A stretch of 64,000 bases of DNA, taken from positions 2,356,001-2,420,000 of the forward strand of contig NZ_CP065958.1 of the NCBI RefSeq assembly GCF_041270065.1, written 5' to 3'. The notes beneath the pieces are model-generated. The model ran no database searches. It worked only from the letters and a program-made list of their open reading frames with translations, and was not told where the DNA came from. The translations under genes and the position numbers were made by a program. Positions 16,101 through 25,080 of the stretch are shown here, piece after piece. How positions within the stretch are numbered: position 1 is the stretch's first letter; each line of letters starts with the position of its first letter. The DNA is from Streptomyces fradiae. GTDB taxonomy: Bacteria; Actinomycetota; Actinomycetes; Streptomycetales; Streptomycetaceae.

Positions 16101-17330
16101 TCAGCGCGGGGCGATGCCGCCCGCGTACACGTGGTCCGGCGTGATCACCTGGGTGATCGCGCGGGCGAGCAGGGTCGAGGGCTCCTGGCCGCCGACGAGG
16201 ACGTCGGTGTTCATCATCAGGACCATGGTGGCCTTCTCCTCGGGCAGGTAGACGGTGACCGTCTCGTAGCCGGGGATGGAGCCGTTGTGGCCGATCCAGC
16301 CGTCGGTGTCGAGGATGCCGAGGCCGTAGTCGGTGCCGGGGAAGCCGGTCGGCAGCATCTTCAGGCGCTGCGCCTGGGTCTGCGGGCTCAGCAGCTTGCC
16401 GGTGGCGAGGACCTCGGCCCAGCGGCGCAGGTCGCCCAGGTCGGAGATCATGCTGCCGGCCGCCCAGGCCCAGCTGGGGTTCCAGTCGGTGACGTCCTGG
16501 ACGGTGCCGTCCAGGGTCTGGTCGGTGTAGCCGCGGGCGTGCGGCGAGGGGAACTCGGTGCCCTTCGGCATGAGGGTGTGCCGCAGCCCGGCGGGCCGGA
16601 TCACCCGGTGGTGCAGGACGTCGGCGAGGTTCTGCCCGGTGACCTTCTCGACGACGAGGCCGAGGAGCAGCAGGTTGGAGTTGGAGTACTGGAACTGGGC
16701 GCCGGGGGCGAAGGTGTTGGCGTGCCGGTAGCCGTACGACAGCGCCTCCCACGGGTTGAAGGCGCGCTCGGGCTGCGTCTGCAGGTCGCGGATGAAGTCG
16801 GCGTCGGCGGTGTACGGGAAGAGGCCGCTGCGCATCTCGGCGAGGTGGCGCAGCGTGATCTTGTGCCCGTTCGGCACGCCCCGGACGTAACGGTCGATCG
16901 GGTCGTCGAGCCCGATCCTGCCCTCGTCGACGAGTTCGAGGAGCGCGGTGACCGTGAAGGTCTTGGTCTCGCTGCCGATGCGCACGAAGGTGTCGAGGGG
17001 CATCGGGGCGCCGGTCTTCTTGTCGGCGACGCCGGTCGCCTTCACGTAGCAGCCCCGGCCCGGCAGCCACAGGCCGACGACGACGCCGGGGATGCCGGCC
17101 TGGGCACGGACCTGGGCGATGGTCTTGTCCAGGCGGGCGCTGAGCGCGGGATCGAGGCCGTCGTCGCGCGGGCAGTCGGTCCCGGTCCCGCTCCCGTGCG
17201 GCCCGTCGTCGCCGCCGGCGGCGGCGCGGAGCGTGGGGGCGGCCGTGGCGGGCACGGCTGCCATCGGGGCGAGGACGCTCACCGCGAGCAGAGTCGCGGC
17301 GAGCAGCCGACGGCGGGGGGTACGTCGCAT
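16101..17330 (-). CDS. Secreted serine hydrolase, beta-lactamase/D-Ala-D-Ala carboxypeptidase family (class C-like)
   Basis: 409 residues with a signal peptide (RRRLLAATLLAVSVLAPMAA, cleavage after ATA). The class C serine motifs are all present: GSETK (nucleophile Ser-x-x-Lys), QYSNSN (Tyr-x-Asn) and WIGHNGSIPG (His-x-Gly in place of Lys-Thr-Gly). The family includes D,D-carboxypeptidases, esterases and D-aminopeptidases, so the exact substrate is open. It is transcribed on its own, between terminator hairpins. Confidence 0.9.
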   Translation of the reverse strand: MRRTPRRRLLAATLLAVSVLAPMAAVPATAAPTLRAAAGGDDGPHGSGTGTDCPRDDGLDPALSARLDKTIAQVRAQAGIPGVVVGLWLPGRGCYVKATGVADKKTGAPMPLDTFVRIGSETKTFTVTALLELVDEGRIGLDDPIDRYVRGVPNGHKITLRHLAEMRSGLFPYTADADFIRDLQTQPERAFNPWEALSYGYRHANTFAPGAQFQYSNSNLLLLGLVVEKVTGQNLADVLHHRVIRPAGLRHTLMPKGTEFPSPHARGYTDQTLDGTVQDVTDWNPSWAWAAGSMISDLGDLRRWAEVLATGKLLSPQTQAQRLKMLPTGFPGTDYGLGILDTDGWIGHNGSIPGYETVTVYLPEEKATMVLMMNTDVLVGGQEPSTLLARAITQVITPDHVYAGGIAPR

Positions 17331-17414
17331 GGGCGGGGTGCCTCTTCCGGGTCACGGAGCGCGGATCACGGAGTACGCGGCACGGCACGGGCCCGGGCCA
17401 CGGCTGCGGGCCAC

Positions 17415-17451
17415 GACGGCTCCGGGCCCGCACCTCCGGCCCGGAGCCGTC
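17415..17451. terminator. Hairpin downstream of the dehydrogenase gene
   Basis: A perfect 14-bp stem (17415-17428 with 17438-17451) and a 9-base loop lie in the 268-bp gap between the serine hydrolase and the upstream minus-strand dehydrogenase gene. There is no T-run, as is usual in Streptomyces. The rest of this gap shows no gene. Confidence 0.55.
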
Positions 17452-17598
17452 GCGGCCCGGACGCGGGGCCCGGACGGCCAGCATCGGCACCGGACCGTAC
17501 GCCGGGCGCCCACCGCCCGGTCCGCGCTCCGGCGAGTCCACTCGTTCGGCGCCGCGCGAGGGCGCCGGTTGGGTGGACCCGTCAGGTGAGCGCCCGCG

Positions 17599-18429
17599 TC
17601 ACTGGGTGACGACGGCCGCCAGGTCCTCCGCCGCGAGGGCCGGGTTCCGGGTGAGGGCCTGGTGGACGGCCTCCAGGATCGGGAGCTTCGCCTCGGTGGC
17701 GGCGGTGGCCAGGGCCACGTCCTTGGCGGCGAGGGCCACCGGGAAGTGGACGCCGGTGGCGGTTGCGCGGCCGACGGCACCGGCCAGCGGGCCCGCGCCG
17801 AGGGTGCGGAGGGCGAGCTCACGGGGCAGGCCGAGGGCGTCGGTGAGGGCGAGGGCCTCGCCGATCAGGGCGACGCCGCCGATGACGGCGTTGATGAGGA
17901 CGAGCTTGAGGGCGGCGCCGGTGCCGGGGCCGCCGCACGGGGTGACGGTGCCGAGCCGGTCGAGGACGGCGGCGACGGGCGGGGTGTCGCCGCCCGCGAA
18001 GATGAGCAGTTCGCCGGTGGCGGCCCGGTCGACGCTGCCCATGACGGGTGCGTCGATCAGGGTGACGCCCTCGGGGAGCCGGTCGGTGAGCTCGCGCACC
18101 GCGTCGGGGCCGATGGTCGAGGTGTCGATCCAGTGGGTGCCGGGGCGCAGCGCCGGGAGCATGGTCTCGGCGACGGCACGCGCGGCGGCCGGGTCGGCGA
18201 GCATGGTGATGACGACGTCGGCGCCGGCGACCGCCTCGGCGGGGTCCGCGGCGCGCACGGCGCCGTCGGCGACGAGGGCGTCGGCCTTGCCGGGCGTGCG
18301 GTTCCACACGGTGAGGGGGTGGCCGGCGTCGAGGAGCCGGCGGGCCATGGGGAGGCCCATGTTGCCGAGCCCGAGGAAAGCGATCTTCTGAGCGGTCTCG
18401 TGGGCGGTCTCGTTCCGCGTGTTCTCCAT
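17599..18429 (-). CDS. NAD(P)-dependent 3-hydroxyisobutyrate-dehydrogenase-like oxidoreductase
   Basis: 276 residues from ATG at 18429. The Rossmann start is [17 protein letters not shown] (Gly-x-Gly-x-x-Gly). The beta-hydroxyacid dehydrogenase substrate motif follows ([22 protein letters not shown]), and the catalytic Lys is in [12 protein letters not shown]. The family includes 3-hydroxyisobutyrate dehydrogenase, tartronate semialdehyde reductase and imine reductases. The exact substrate is not readable. It is divergent from a LysR regulator 58 bp away, which probably controls it. Confidence 0.88.
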   Translation of the reverse strand: MENTRNETAHETAQKIAFLGLGNMGLPMARRLLDAGHPLTVWNRTPGKADALVADGAVRAADPAEAVAGADVVITMLADPAAARAVAETMLPALRPGTHWIDTSTIGPDAVRELTDRLPEGVTLIDAPVMGSVDRAATGELLIFAGGDTPPVAAVLDRLGTVTPCGGPGTGAALKLVLINAVIGGVALIGEALALTDALGLPRELALRTLGAGPLAGAVGRATATGVHFPVALAAKDVALATAATEAKLPILEAVHQALTRNPALAAEDLAAVVTQ

Positions 18430-18487
18430 GCTTCCGACGCTAGAGAGCGAGGCGGCATGCCACAAGCGAATGTCTAGCATGGGAACC

Positions 18488-19393
18488 ATGCCCAACCCGC
18501 ATGGCTCCCAGTCCCTGTACGAGGTGTTCCTGGCCGTCGCCCGCGCCGGCTCCTTCACCGCCGCCGCCCGGACCCTCGGCTACACCCAGTCCGCGGTGTC
18601 CCGGCAGATCCAGGCTCTGGAGGACGAGACCGGCGCGGCCCTGTTCGAGCGGCTGCCGCGCGGGGTGCGGCTGAGCGAGGCGGGCCGGGTGCTGCTGCCG
18701 CACGCCGAGGCCGTACGGGACCGGCTGGCCCTGGCCCGCGCCGAACTGGCGGCGCTGCGCACCCTGGACGGCGGGCTGCTGCGGCTCGGCGCCTTCGCCA
18801 GCGCGGGCGCAGCGCTCGTACCGCGCACCCAGGCGGCCTTCCGGGCGCGGCATCCGGGGGTCGCGGTGACCCGGGTGGAGGGGCCCTCGGTCAAGCATCT
18901 GCGGCTGGTCGCGGCCGGTGAGGAGGACCTGGCGGTGGTCAGCCCGGCGACGAGTGGGGCCGCACCGGACGGGGTGACGCTCCATCACCTCCTGGACGAG
19001 CCGATGCTGGTGGCGCTTGAGCGCGGACACCCGTACGCGGGGCGGCGGGACGTGCGGCTCGCGGAGCTGGCCGACGAGGAGTGGATCGTCGCCAACGAGC
19101 GCCTGGAGGACACCCTGTTCCGGCCCGCCGTCGCCGCCGGGTTCCGGCCGCGCACCGGGCTGCTCGCGCTCGACTGGATCGCCAAGCTGGGCGCGGTGGC
19201 GGCGGGGCTCGGCGTCACCCTCGTACCGGCGCTCGCGGCCGCGTCCGTACGGCCCGATGTGACGCTGGTGACGATCCACCCGGACGACGTGCCGTACCGG
19301 CGGATCTGCGCCGCGACCCCGCCGGTGCCGACGGTGGCGGCGACGGCCTTCCTGGCGCTGCTGCGGGAGACGGCTGCGATGATGCGGGCATGA
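18488..19393 (+). CDS. LysR-family regulator
   Basis: 301 residues from ATG at 18488. The winged helix reads [20 protein letters not shown] then [18 protein letters not shown]. An effector-binding domain follows ([24 protein letters not shown]). Upstream in-frame starts overlap the divergent dehydrogenase start and lack a family match. The last four bases ATGA overlap the start of the nitrilase-family gene, so the two are translationally coupled. Likely target: the divergent dehydrogenase gene. Confidence 0.87.
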   Translation: MPNPHGSQSLYEVFLAVARAGSFTAAARTLGYTQSAVSRQIQALEDETGAALFERLPRGVRLSEAGRVLLPHAEAVRDRLALARAELAALRTLDGGLLRLGAFASAGAALVPRTQAAFRARHPGVAVTRVEGPSVKHLRLVAAGEEDLAVVSPATSGAAPDGVTLHHLLDEPMLVALERGHPYAGRRDVRLAELADEEWIVANERLEDTLFRPAVAAGFRPRTGLLALDWIAKLGAVAAGLGVTLVPALAAASVRPDVTLVTIHPDDVPYRRICAATPPVPTVAATAFLALLRETAAMMRA

Positions 19394-20118
19394 TCGTCGC
19401 CGCCACGCAGTTCGCCCCGGTCGCCGGGGACATCGCCGCCAACGTCGGGGCCGTCGCCGCCCTGGTCCGCGCCGCCGGGGCCGAGGGGGCCCGGGTCGTG
19501 GTCTTCGCCGAGCTCTCGGTCACCGGGTACGAGCCGAGCCTGATCCGGGACAACCCCGAGCTGGTGCTCACCGAGGACGACCCGCGCCTGGAACCCGTAC
19601 GGGAGGCGTGCCGGGCGGTGTCGGCGGCGGCCGTGGTCAACGGGCCGGTGGCGGGCCCCGGTTCACGTCCCGGTTCGCGTCCCGGCATCACCACCCTCGT
19701 CATCGGCCCGGACGGCGGGCTGCTCGCCCGTTACGACAAGCGGCATCTGTACGGGGTGGAGGCCGAGGTCTTCGAACCGGGCGCCGTGGACGGGCGGTTC
19801 GCGCTCGACGGGGTCCGCTTCGCGCTCGCCACCTGCTACGACAACCGCTTCCCCGAGCTCGCCGGGCGGGCCGCCGCCGACGACTGCTCCGTCTATCTGG
19901 CGAGTTCGGTGCTCGGCGCCGACAACGACTCGTTCACGGAGGTCTATCCGGCGCGCGCCCGCGACTTCGGGCTGCATGTCGTCCTCGGCAATGTCCTCGG
20001 GCCCAACGAGGACGGGGTGGGCGGCGGCATGGCCGGCGCCTGGGGCCCGGACGGGGAGCGGCTCGCGGACGCGGGTCCGGACGAGCCGGGCTTCGTGCTC
20101 GTGAAGGTGGCCGGGTGA
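19390..20118 (+). CDS. Carbon-nitrogen hydrolase (nitrilase superfamily)
   Basis: 242 residues. The Glu-Lys-Cys triad is visible: FAELSVTGY (Glu), YDKRHLYGVE (Lys) and LATCYDNRFPE (Cys). The fold hydrolyses amides, N-carbamoyl compounds or nitriles. The protein is slightly shorter than the usual 260-280 residues. Its ATG overlaps the LysR stop by four bases. With the divergent dehydrogenase gene it may form a small catabolic unit. The substrate is unknown. Confidence 0.87.
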   Translation: MIVAATQFAPVAGDIAANVGAVAALVRAAGAEGARVVVFAELSVTGYEPSLIRDNPELVLTEDDPRLEPVREACRAVSAAAVVNGPVAGPGSRPGSRPGITTLVIGPDGGLLARYDKRHLYGVEAEVFEPGAVDGRFALDGVRFALATCYDNRFPELAGRAAADDCSVYLASSVLGADNDSFTEVYPARARDFGLHVVLGNVLGPNEDGVGGGMAGAWGPDGERLADAGPDEPGFVLVKVAG

Positions 20119-20143
20119 ACGGCCGGCGCGCGAACCGCGCATG

Positions 20144-20182
20144 AGGGCCGGACCGCCGTGGGACATACGGCGGTCCGGCCCT
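20144..20182. terminator. Bidirectional terminator after the nitrilase-family gene
   Basis: A perfect 16-bp stem (20144-20159 with 20167-20182) and a 7-base loop lie 25 bp after the stop codon. Two more inverted repeats follow (20192-20219 and 20224-20244) before the convergent metalloprotease gene ends at 20260, so the gap is almost all hairpin. Confidence 0.85.
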
Positions 20183-20259
20183 CCGGGGAAGCCGTCACGG
20201 AACCCCCTGCCCGTGACGGACCTGCCCCGTCCCCGTGACGGGGCGCTCGAAGGCTCCCC

Positions 20260-22455
20260 CTACGGGGCGCTCAGGCCCAGGGTGTAGGCGCCGGAGCCGC
20301 TGTAGGCGTGCACCACATAGCGGTAGTAGCCGGCGGAGCCGTAGTAGCTGGTGTCCTCGTCGGCGCCCGCGGTGCCGCCGACGGCCACGTCGGCCCAGTT
20401 GTAGCCGTTCCACTTCTGCAGGTAGAGGTCGAAGTCGGTGCCGGCCGGGCCGCGCAGGCAGCCGACGTGGGTGCCGGAGGTCGCGGAGTAGTAGTACGAG
20501 CCGTCCGGCTGGGCCTCGGCCTGCCCGGAGGAGAGGCTGCCCTGGTAGGTGTACTCGGAGTTGTCGCAGCCGGTGGGCGGCGGGGTGTCGGTGCCGACCG
20601 TGAGCTGGTAGGTCACGGTGTGCGTGGCGGAGCCCGTACCGGTGACGGTGATCGGGTACGTGCCGTTCGCGGTGTCCGCCGCGACCTGGACGGTCATCGT
20701 CGAGGAGTCGCCGGAGGTCACCGAGGTCGGGCTGAAGGAGACCTTGACGCCGCTCGGCACGCCGCTCGCGGAGAGCTGCACGGTCTGGGCGCTGCCGCCG
20801 GTGGTCGTGGTGTTGACCGTGGAGTTGACCGAGCCGCCGGCCTGGACCGTGCCGGCGGCCGGGTTCAGGGCGAGGGAGAAGTCGGGGTTGGTGGTGCCGC
20901 CGCAGTCGGTCTCACCGGACTGGGCGGGGACGCCGATCGCGTTCCAGGCCGTCTTCACCGCGTTGCACTCGGTGCTGCCGTAGGTGTTCTTGGCGGTGGC
21001 AAGGGTCGCCTTGCGGGCGGCGAGGTGGTTCCAGGAGGAGGTCTTCATCAGCAGCGCGCCCATGAAGATCTTGCCGGCCTTCTGCACGCCGATGCCGGTC
21101 ACGGAGGACGGGCCGCCGGAACATATGGGGCTGGTGGGCTTGCCGCCGCCGGGGTTGGAGCCCTCGGCGAGCAGATAGAACCAGTGGTTCTGCGGGCCGG
21201 CCGCGGCGTGCACCTCGGTGCCGGAGTTCAGCTGCGGGTAGCAGTTGGGGTCGCCGGCGAGGGAGGGGTTGTACATGTAGCGGATCGGCTTGTTGTCGCC
21301 GAGGAAGTTCAGCTTCTCGCCGACGGTGTAGTCGGGGGTGTCGTTGGGGTTGTTCGCGAAGTGCTCGGTGAGCGCGCCGAAGATGTCGCCGGTCGACTCG
21401 TTCATGCCGCCGTTCTCGTTGGACGAGCCGGCGCTGCCCGGGGTCTTGTCGAAGATCTCGTGCCCGTACTCGTGGGCGACCACGTCGATGCCGGTGAGCT
21501 GCATCGTGCCGTTCTGGTTGTGGCCGAAGGTGGTCTTGGTGCCGTCGTAGTAGGCGTTGACCTCGCTCAGTCCGGCCCGGGCCGGGACCATGCCGCCCTG
21601 CCCGTTCTGGCCGTTGTAGCCGAACCACTGCTTGAGCATGTCGGACTCGCGCTGGGCGGCGTACATGATGTCGACGCAGGCGGTGACCAGGTCGTTGGCG
21701 CCGCCGTTGCCCCAGGGCGAGGAGCCGGTGTAGGCGCTGCCGTTCTGGCCGCCGCAGCGGAACGGGGAGCGGGTGGCGTCGGTCATCGAGGTGGTGGCGG
21801 TGTCGATGGTGACGTTGCCGTTGTGGTAGCCGCGGCCGTCGGCGTGCAGCACCTTGTCGGTGGCCTGGGCGACCTTGCCGGTGCGGGCGTCGACATACGT
21901 GTCGAGCGAGCTGGGCAGGCCCTTGGCGGTGCGGCCGACGACGAGGGTGTGCCAGGCGAGGACCGGCTTGTTCCCCTTGAGCAGCACGCTGAGTTCGGGG
22001 GCGCTCGCGCTCTCGACGCCGGCCAGCTGGGCGCGGGCGGTGGCGAGCGCGGCGGCGGAGCCGACGGTGGCCTTCGTGGACAGCTTGAGCGCGGGGGCGG
22101 GCGCGGCGGCGACGTGCCGTACCTTGCCGGCGCTGTCGGTCAGGACGACGGCGTCGCCGCCGCCCGCGACCGGGAGGCCCTTGTAGGTGCGCTGGTAGGC
22201 GGCGTAGTAGAGGCCGCCGGCCCACGGGGTGACGGCGGTCCTGACGAGTTCCTCGTCGGTGCCGTGGCGCAGTCCGTCCAGTCCGCTGTCGGCGGCCTTG
22301 TCGGCGGCGGCGAGGGCGAGCGACTTGCCGTGCCCGGGCGGTACGGGCGCGGCCTGCGGGTTCGCGGCGGCACTGGCGGTGCCCGCGAGGGTGCCCGCGA
22401 GGCTCGCCGTCAGGGCGAGCGCCGCGACGGCCGCCGAGAGTCTGGTGGGGTGCAC
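20260..22455 (-). CDS. Secreted M4-family neutral zinc metalloprotease
   Basis: 731 residues from GTG at 22455, preceded by GGAG. A signal peptide (LSAAVAALALTASLAGTLAG) is followed by an FTP/PepSY-type propeptide to about residue 200. The catalytic domain has the zinc site HEYGHEIFD and the third ligand in NESTGDIFG. A Gly/Thr-rich segment and a C-terminal pre-peptidase-type beta domain (GSLSSGQAEAQPDGSYYYSA) follow. The enzyme should be autoprocessed and degrade extracellular protein. A LysR regulator is divergent, the same arrangement as known Streptomyces neutral-protease loci (general knowledge). Confidence 0.93.
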   Translation of the reverse strand: MHPTRLSAAVAALALTASLAGTLAGTASAAANPQAAPVPPGHGKSLALAAADKAADSGLDGLRHGTDEELVRTAVTPWAGGLYYAAYQRTYKGLPVAGGGDAVVLTDSAGKVRHVAAAPAPALKLSTKATVGSAAALATARAQLAGVESASAPELSVLLKGNKPVLAWHTLVVGRTAKGLPSSLDTYVDARTGKVAQATDKVLHADGRGYHNGNVTIDTATTSMTDATRSPFRCGGQNGSAYTGSSPWGNGGANDLVTACVDIMYAAQRESDMLKQWFGYNGQNGQGGMVPARAGLSEVNAYYDGTKTTFGHNQNGTMQLTGIDVVAHEYGHEIFDKTPGSAGSSNENGGMNESTGDIFGALTEHFANNPNDTPDYTVGEKLNFLGDNKPIRYMYNPSLAGDPNCYPQLNSGTEVHAAAGPQNHWFYLLAEGSNPGGGKPTSPICSGGPSSVTGIGVQKAGKIFMGALLMKTSSWNHLAARKATLATAKNTYGSTECNAVKTAWNAIGVPAQSGETDCGGTTNPDFSLALNPAAGTVQAGGSVNSTVNTTTTGGSAQTVQLSASGVPSGVKVSFSPTSVTSGDSSTMTVQVAADTANGTYPITVTGTGSATHTVTYQLTVGTDTPPPTGCDNSEYTYQGSLSSGQAEAQPDGSYYYSATSGTHVGCLRGPAGTDFDLYLQKWNGYNWADVAVGGTAGADEDTSYYGSAGYYRYVVHAYSGSGAYTLGLSAP

Positions 22456-22538
22456 GTCTGCTCCGTTCGGGTGGGGGGAGACGGTGGGACGCGCCGAGTA
22501 TGGGTGTGGACATGGCAAGGAGGGGACCTCTCACCGGG

Positions 22539-22556
22539 CATAAGACCGGCGTTATG
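22539..22556. promoter_or_regulatory. Candidate LysR box CATAA-N8-TTATG
   Basis: This 18-bp inverted repeat lies in the 157-bp gap between the divergent metalloprotease and LysR genes. It is AT-rich against its background. Contained within it is ATA-N10-TAT, close to the T-N11-A rule for LysR sites. It likely autoregulates the LysR gene and activates the protease. Confidence 0.5.
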
Positions 22557-22612
22557 GCGCGGGCGGGCCCGAAGGCTGTCGTCCGCCCCGGACAGGTGTC
22601 TAACCTGGTGAA

Positions 22613-23608
22613 ATGCAGCTGGAGTTGAGGCATCTGGAAGCCGTCTGCCGGATAGCGGAGGCGGGCAGCCTGGGGCGGGCGGCGGTCCGGCTCGGGGTGT
22701 CTCAGCCGGCCCTCTCGGCTCAGCTGCGGCGGATCGAACGGGCCGCGGGCGGCGAGTTGTTCGTGCGCGGGCGGCACGGGGTGGACCCCACGCCGCTCGG
22801 CGAGTTCGTGCTGTCCAAGGCGCGCCGGGTGCTCGGCGAGATGGACGCGCTCGCGGCGGGCGCGCGGGCCGCCGCGCCGCATCCGACGCTGCGGCTCGGC
22901 TGCATCCTGCTCGTCCTGGTGGACCGGCTGATCGGGCGCCTGGAGCAGGAGCTGGCGGGCCCGGAGATCGCGGTCAGCGTCGAGCACTCGGTGACCACGC
23001 TCAGCCGGATGCTGGGCGCCGGGCAGTACGACGCGATCGTGTACGGGGAGGTCGCCGACCACGAGGTGCCACTGCCCGACGGGGTCGCGGCCCGCACCCT
23101 GATCCCGAAGGAGCCGTTCTGCGTGCGGCTCTCGGCGGCGCACCCGCTGGCCGGGCGGGACCGGATCGAGCTGGCGGAGCTGGCGGGCGAGACCTGGATG
23201 ACCCTGGTCGAGGACGACGACGGCGGCCCCGAGGCGCTGGTCGCCGCCTGCCGGCGGGCCGGGTTCACCCCGTCGCTGCGCTACCGGATCGCCGACCGCA
23301 AGTTGCACTACGACCTGATCGCCGGCGGTCGGGCGATCTCGCTGAGCCAGCCGACGGCGCCGCCCGCCGCCGGGACCGTGCTCCGGCCGCTGGCCGGCGA
23401 CCCGATCACCGGCCGCATCCGGCTCGCCTGGAATCGGGCCGCCGTCGGCGAGCCCCGGGCGGCCCTGCTGTACCGGGCGGCGGGCCTGGCGTACCTGGAC
23501 AACGTGCCGCACAACGACTTCCACCGCGCCTGGTGGGAGGCCCGCCCGGAACTGCACCCCGACCTGGGCCAGGGCCTGTCCGGCGGCTCAGGGCCGGATC
23601 GGCCCTGA
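22613..23608 (+). CDS. LysR-family regulator of the adjacent metalloprotease
   Basis: 331 residues. The N-terminal helix-turn-helix is LEAVCRIAEAGSLGRAAVRL then GVSQPALSAQLRRIERAAGG. An effector domain follows. It is divergent from the M4 protease gene. In other Streptomyces, a LysR activator next to a neutral protease switches the protease on, so this role is likely. The stop codon sits inside a perfect hairpin (23587-23609), so termination begins within the gene's last codons. Confidence 0.88.
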   Translation: MQLELRHLEAVCRIAEAGSLGRAAVRLGVSQPALSAQLRRIERAAGGELFVRGRHGVDPTPLGEFVLSKARRVLGEMDALAAGARAAAPHPTLRLGCILLVLVDRLIGRLEQELAGPEIAVSVEHSVTTLSRMLGAGQYDAIVYGEVADHEVPLPDGVAARTLIPKEPFCVRLSAAHPLAGRDRIELAELAGETWMTLVEDDDGGPEALVAACRRAGFTPSLRYRIADRKLHYDLIAGGRAISLSQPTAPPAAGTVLRPLAGDPITGRIRLAWNRAAVGEPRAALLYRAAGLAYLDNVPHNDFHRAWWEARPELHPDLGQGLSGGSGPDRP

Positions 23609-23609
23609 G
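23587..23609. terminator. Terminator overlapping the LysR stop codon
   Basis: A perfect 10-bp stem (23587-23596 with 23600-23609) with a 3-base loop contains the TGA at 23606-23608. A second hairpin GCCGGAC/GTCCGGC follows at 23616-23635. Confidence 0.6.
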
Positions 23610-23652
23610 CGCCCCGCCGGACGGGCGGGTCCGGCGCCGCCCGGAGTGCCGC

Positions 23653-24462
23653 TCAGCCCAGCCGGCTGTCCGCATCCGTCCGGCGCGGGGCGGGCGCCCC
23701 GGCCTCGTCCGCGTCCTCCGCCGGCGTCTCGCCGTTCAGCTCGCGGGCCATCAGGGTGGCGCCGGCGACGGCGCCCGGCATCAGCAGAACGGCGACGAAG
23801 GGGATCAGGAAGGCGAGGACGAGCGGTACGCCGAAGCCGAGGGCGGCGGCCCGGCGGCCGCGCAGCATGCCGAGCCGCTCCTTGAACTCGACGCGGCGGC
23901 GCTGGAGCGCGACGGCGGTGAGCTCCTCGGTGAGGAAGAAGCCGGAGACGCAGAAGCCGATGACGGGGACGACGGTCTGGCCGACGACCGGGATGAATCC
24001 GGCGGCGAAGAGCAGGATGCCGTAGAGCGCGACCCGGGCGAGAACCCGCAGGCTGTCGCGGGCGGAGATCCACAGTTCGCGCCAGAGCGGAAGCCCGGAC
24101 TCGGGCGCCTCGCCGTCCTCGTCGCGGTCGACGGCCTCGGACAGCGACTCGTAGAAGGGCTGGCCGACCAGGAGGGTCACGGCGGTGAAGGTGATCACGG
24201 CGAGGAACAGGCCGAGCGCGAAGACCAGGAAGGTGAGGGCGCCGCGGAGCAGGCCCTGCCAGGGCGAGCCCCAGTCGTCGGCGAAGGGCGTCGCCCAGGC
24301 CGTCAGGTCGTCCGCGCCGTAGCCGAGCCCGGTCAGCGCCGCCACGTACAGGACGAGGGTGACGAGCCCGGGCAGCAGGCCGAAGCCGAACCAGCGTCCG
24401 TGGCCGGCGACCCACTTCTGGCCGCGCAGCAGATAACCGAAGCCCACCCCGAAATCACGCAT
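23653..24462 (-). CDS. EI24-domain (CysZ-like) membrane protein
   Basis: 269 residues with four or five hydrophobic segments and the EI24 pattern GQPFYESLSEAVD plus GFIPVVGQTVVPVIGFCVSG. CysZ homologues import sulfate, but many actinobacterial members are uncharacterised. The ATG at 24462 follows AGGG by eight bases; a GTG at 24471 is an alternative. It stands alone, downstream of a terminator hairpin. Confidence 0.8.
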   Translation of the reverse strand: MRDFGVGFGYLLRGQKWVAGHGRWFGFGLLPGLVTLVLYVAALTGLGYGADDLTAWATPFADDWGSPWQGLLRGALTFLVFALGLFLAVITFTAVTLLVGQPFYESLSEAVDRDEDGEAPESGLPLWRELWISARDSLRVLARVALYGILLFAAGFIPVVGQTVVPVIGFCVSGFFLTEELTAVALQRRRVEFKERLGMLRGRRAAALGFGVPLVLAFLIPFVAVLLMPGAVAGATLMARELNGETPAEDADEAGAPAPRRTDADSRLG

Positions 24463-24502
24463 GGCGATCACCCTAGTGGGACCGTTCGAGCGATACGAAA
24501 AA

Positions 24503-24534
24503 GGGCCGCACCCTGGTCGGTCAGGGTACGGCCC
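24503..24534. terminator. Terminator downstream of the ohr gene
   Basis: A 13-bp stem with one mismatch (24503-24515 with 24522-24534) and a short loop, followed by CTCTTC. On the minus strand it follows the Ohr stop by about 60 bp; on the plus strand it lies 32 bp upstream of the EI24 start. Confidence 0.65.
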
Positions 24535-24593
24535 CTCTTCAGTCTGCGGCCCCGGGGCCGGGGCGTCGAACTCAGATCGAACTCAGACCGAAC

Positions 24594-25016
24594 TCAGACC
24601 GCGAGCTCGACCGTGATGTTGCCGCGGGTCGCCTTGGAGTACGGGCAGACCTGGTGGGCCTTCTCGATGAGGCTCTTGGCGGTCTCGGCGTCCACGTTCG
24701 GAATGGTGGCCGAGATCTTGACGATGATGCCGAAGCCCTCGTCGTTCTTGCCGATGCCGACCTCGGCGGTGACCGTCGAGCCGGCGATGTCCGCGTTCTC
24801 GTTGCGGGCCACGACGCCCAGGGCGCCCTGGAAGCAGGCGCTGTAGCCGGCGGCGAAGAGCTGCTCCGGGTTGGTGCCCTCGCCGGAGCCGCCCATGGCC
24901 TTCGGCGGGTTCACGACGACGTCGAGCCGGCCGTCGTCGGTGGCCACCCGGCCGTCGCGCCCGTTCTCGGCGGTGGCGACGGCGGTGTACAGGACGTCGG
25001 AGTGCTGAATCGACAT
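24594..25016 (-). CDS. ohr: Organic hydroperoxide resistance protein (Ohr/OsmC family)
   Basis: 140 residues from the ATG after GAAGGAAGACAGC. Ohr reduces organic hydroperoxides with two reactive cysteines, here in YSACFQGAL and HQVCPYSKATRG. The TNPEQLFAAGYSACF signature is intact. It is downstream of an MDR-type oxidoreductase gene (64-bp gap), so co-transcription is possible. The window has a second Ohr at 42069-42485 beside ohrR. This copy lacks the long palindrome found there and may not be peroxide-controlled in the same way. Confidence 0.93.
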   Translation of the reverse strand: MSIQHSDVLYTAVATAENGRDGRVATDDGRLDVVVNPPKAMGGSGEGTNPEQLFAAGYSACFQGALGVVARNENADIAGSTVTAEVGIGKNDEGFGIIVKISATIPNVDAETAKSLIEKAHQVCPYSKATRGNITVELAV

Positions 25017-25080
25017 GCTGCTGTCTTCCTTCTGCTGTTCGCCGCGACTCGCGCCCACGATCGCGACGGCTGAGGGAAGA

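Noticed and set aside
12881..16144. Plus-strand 1,087-residue reading frame
   Set aside because: Antisense shadow of the GH3 beta-glucosidase gene that also runs across the TetR gene out of frame.
20308..22611. Plus-strand 767-residue reading frame
   Set aside because: Antisense shadow of the M4 metalloprotease.
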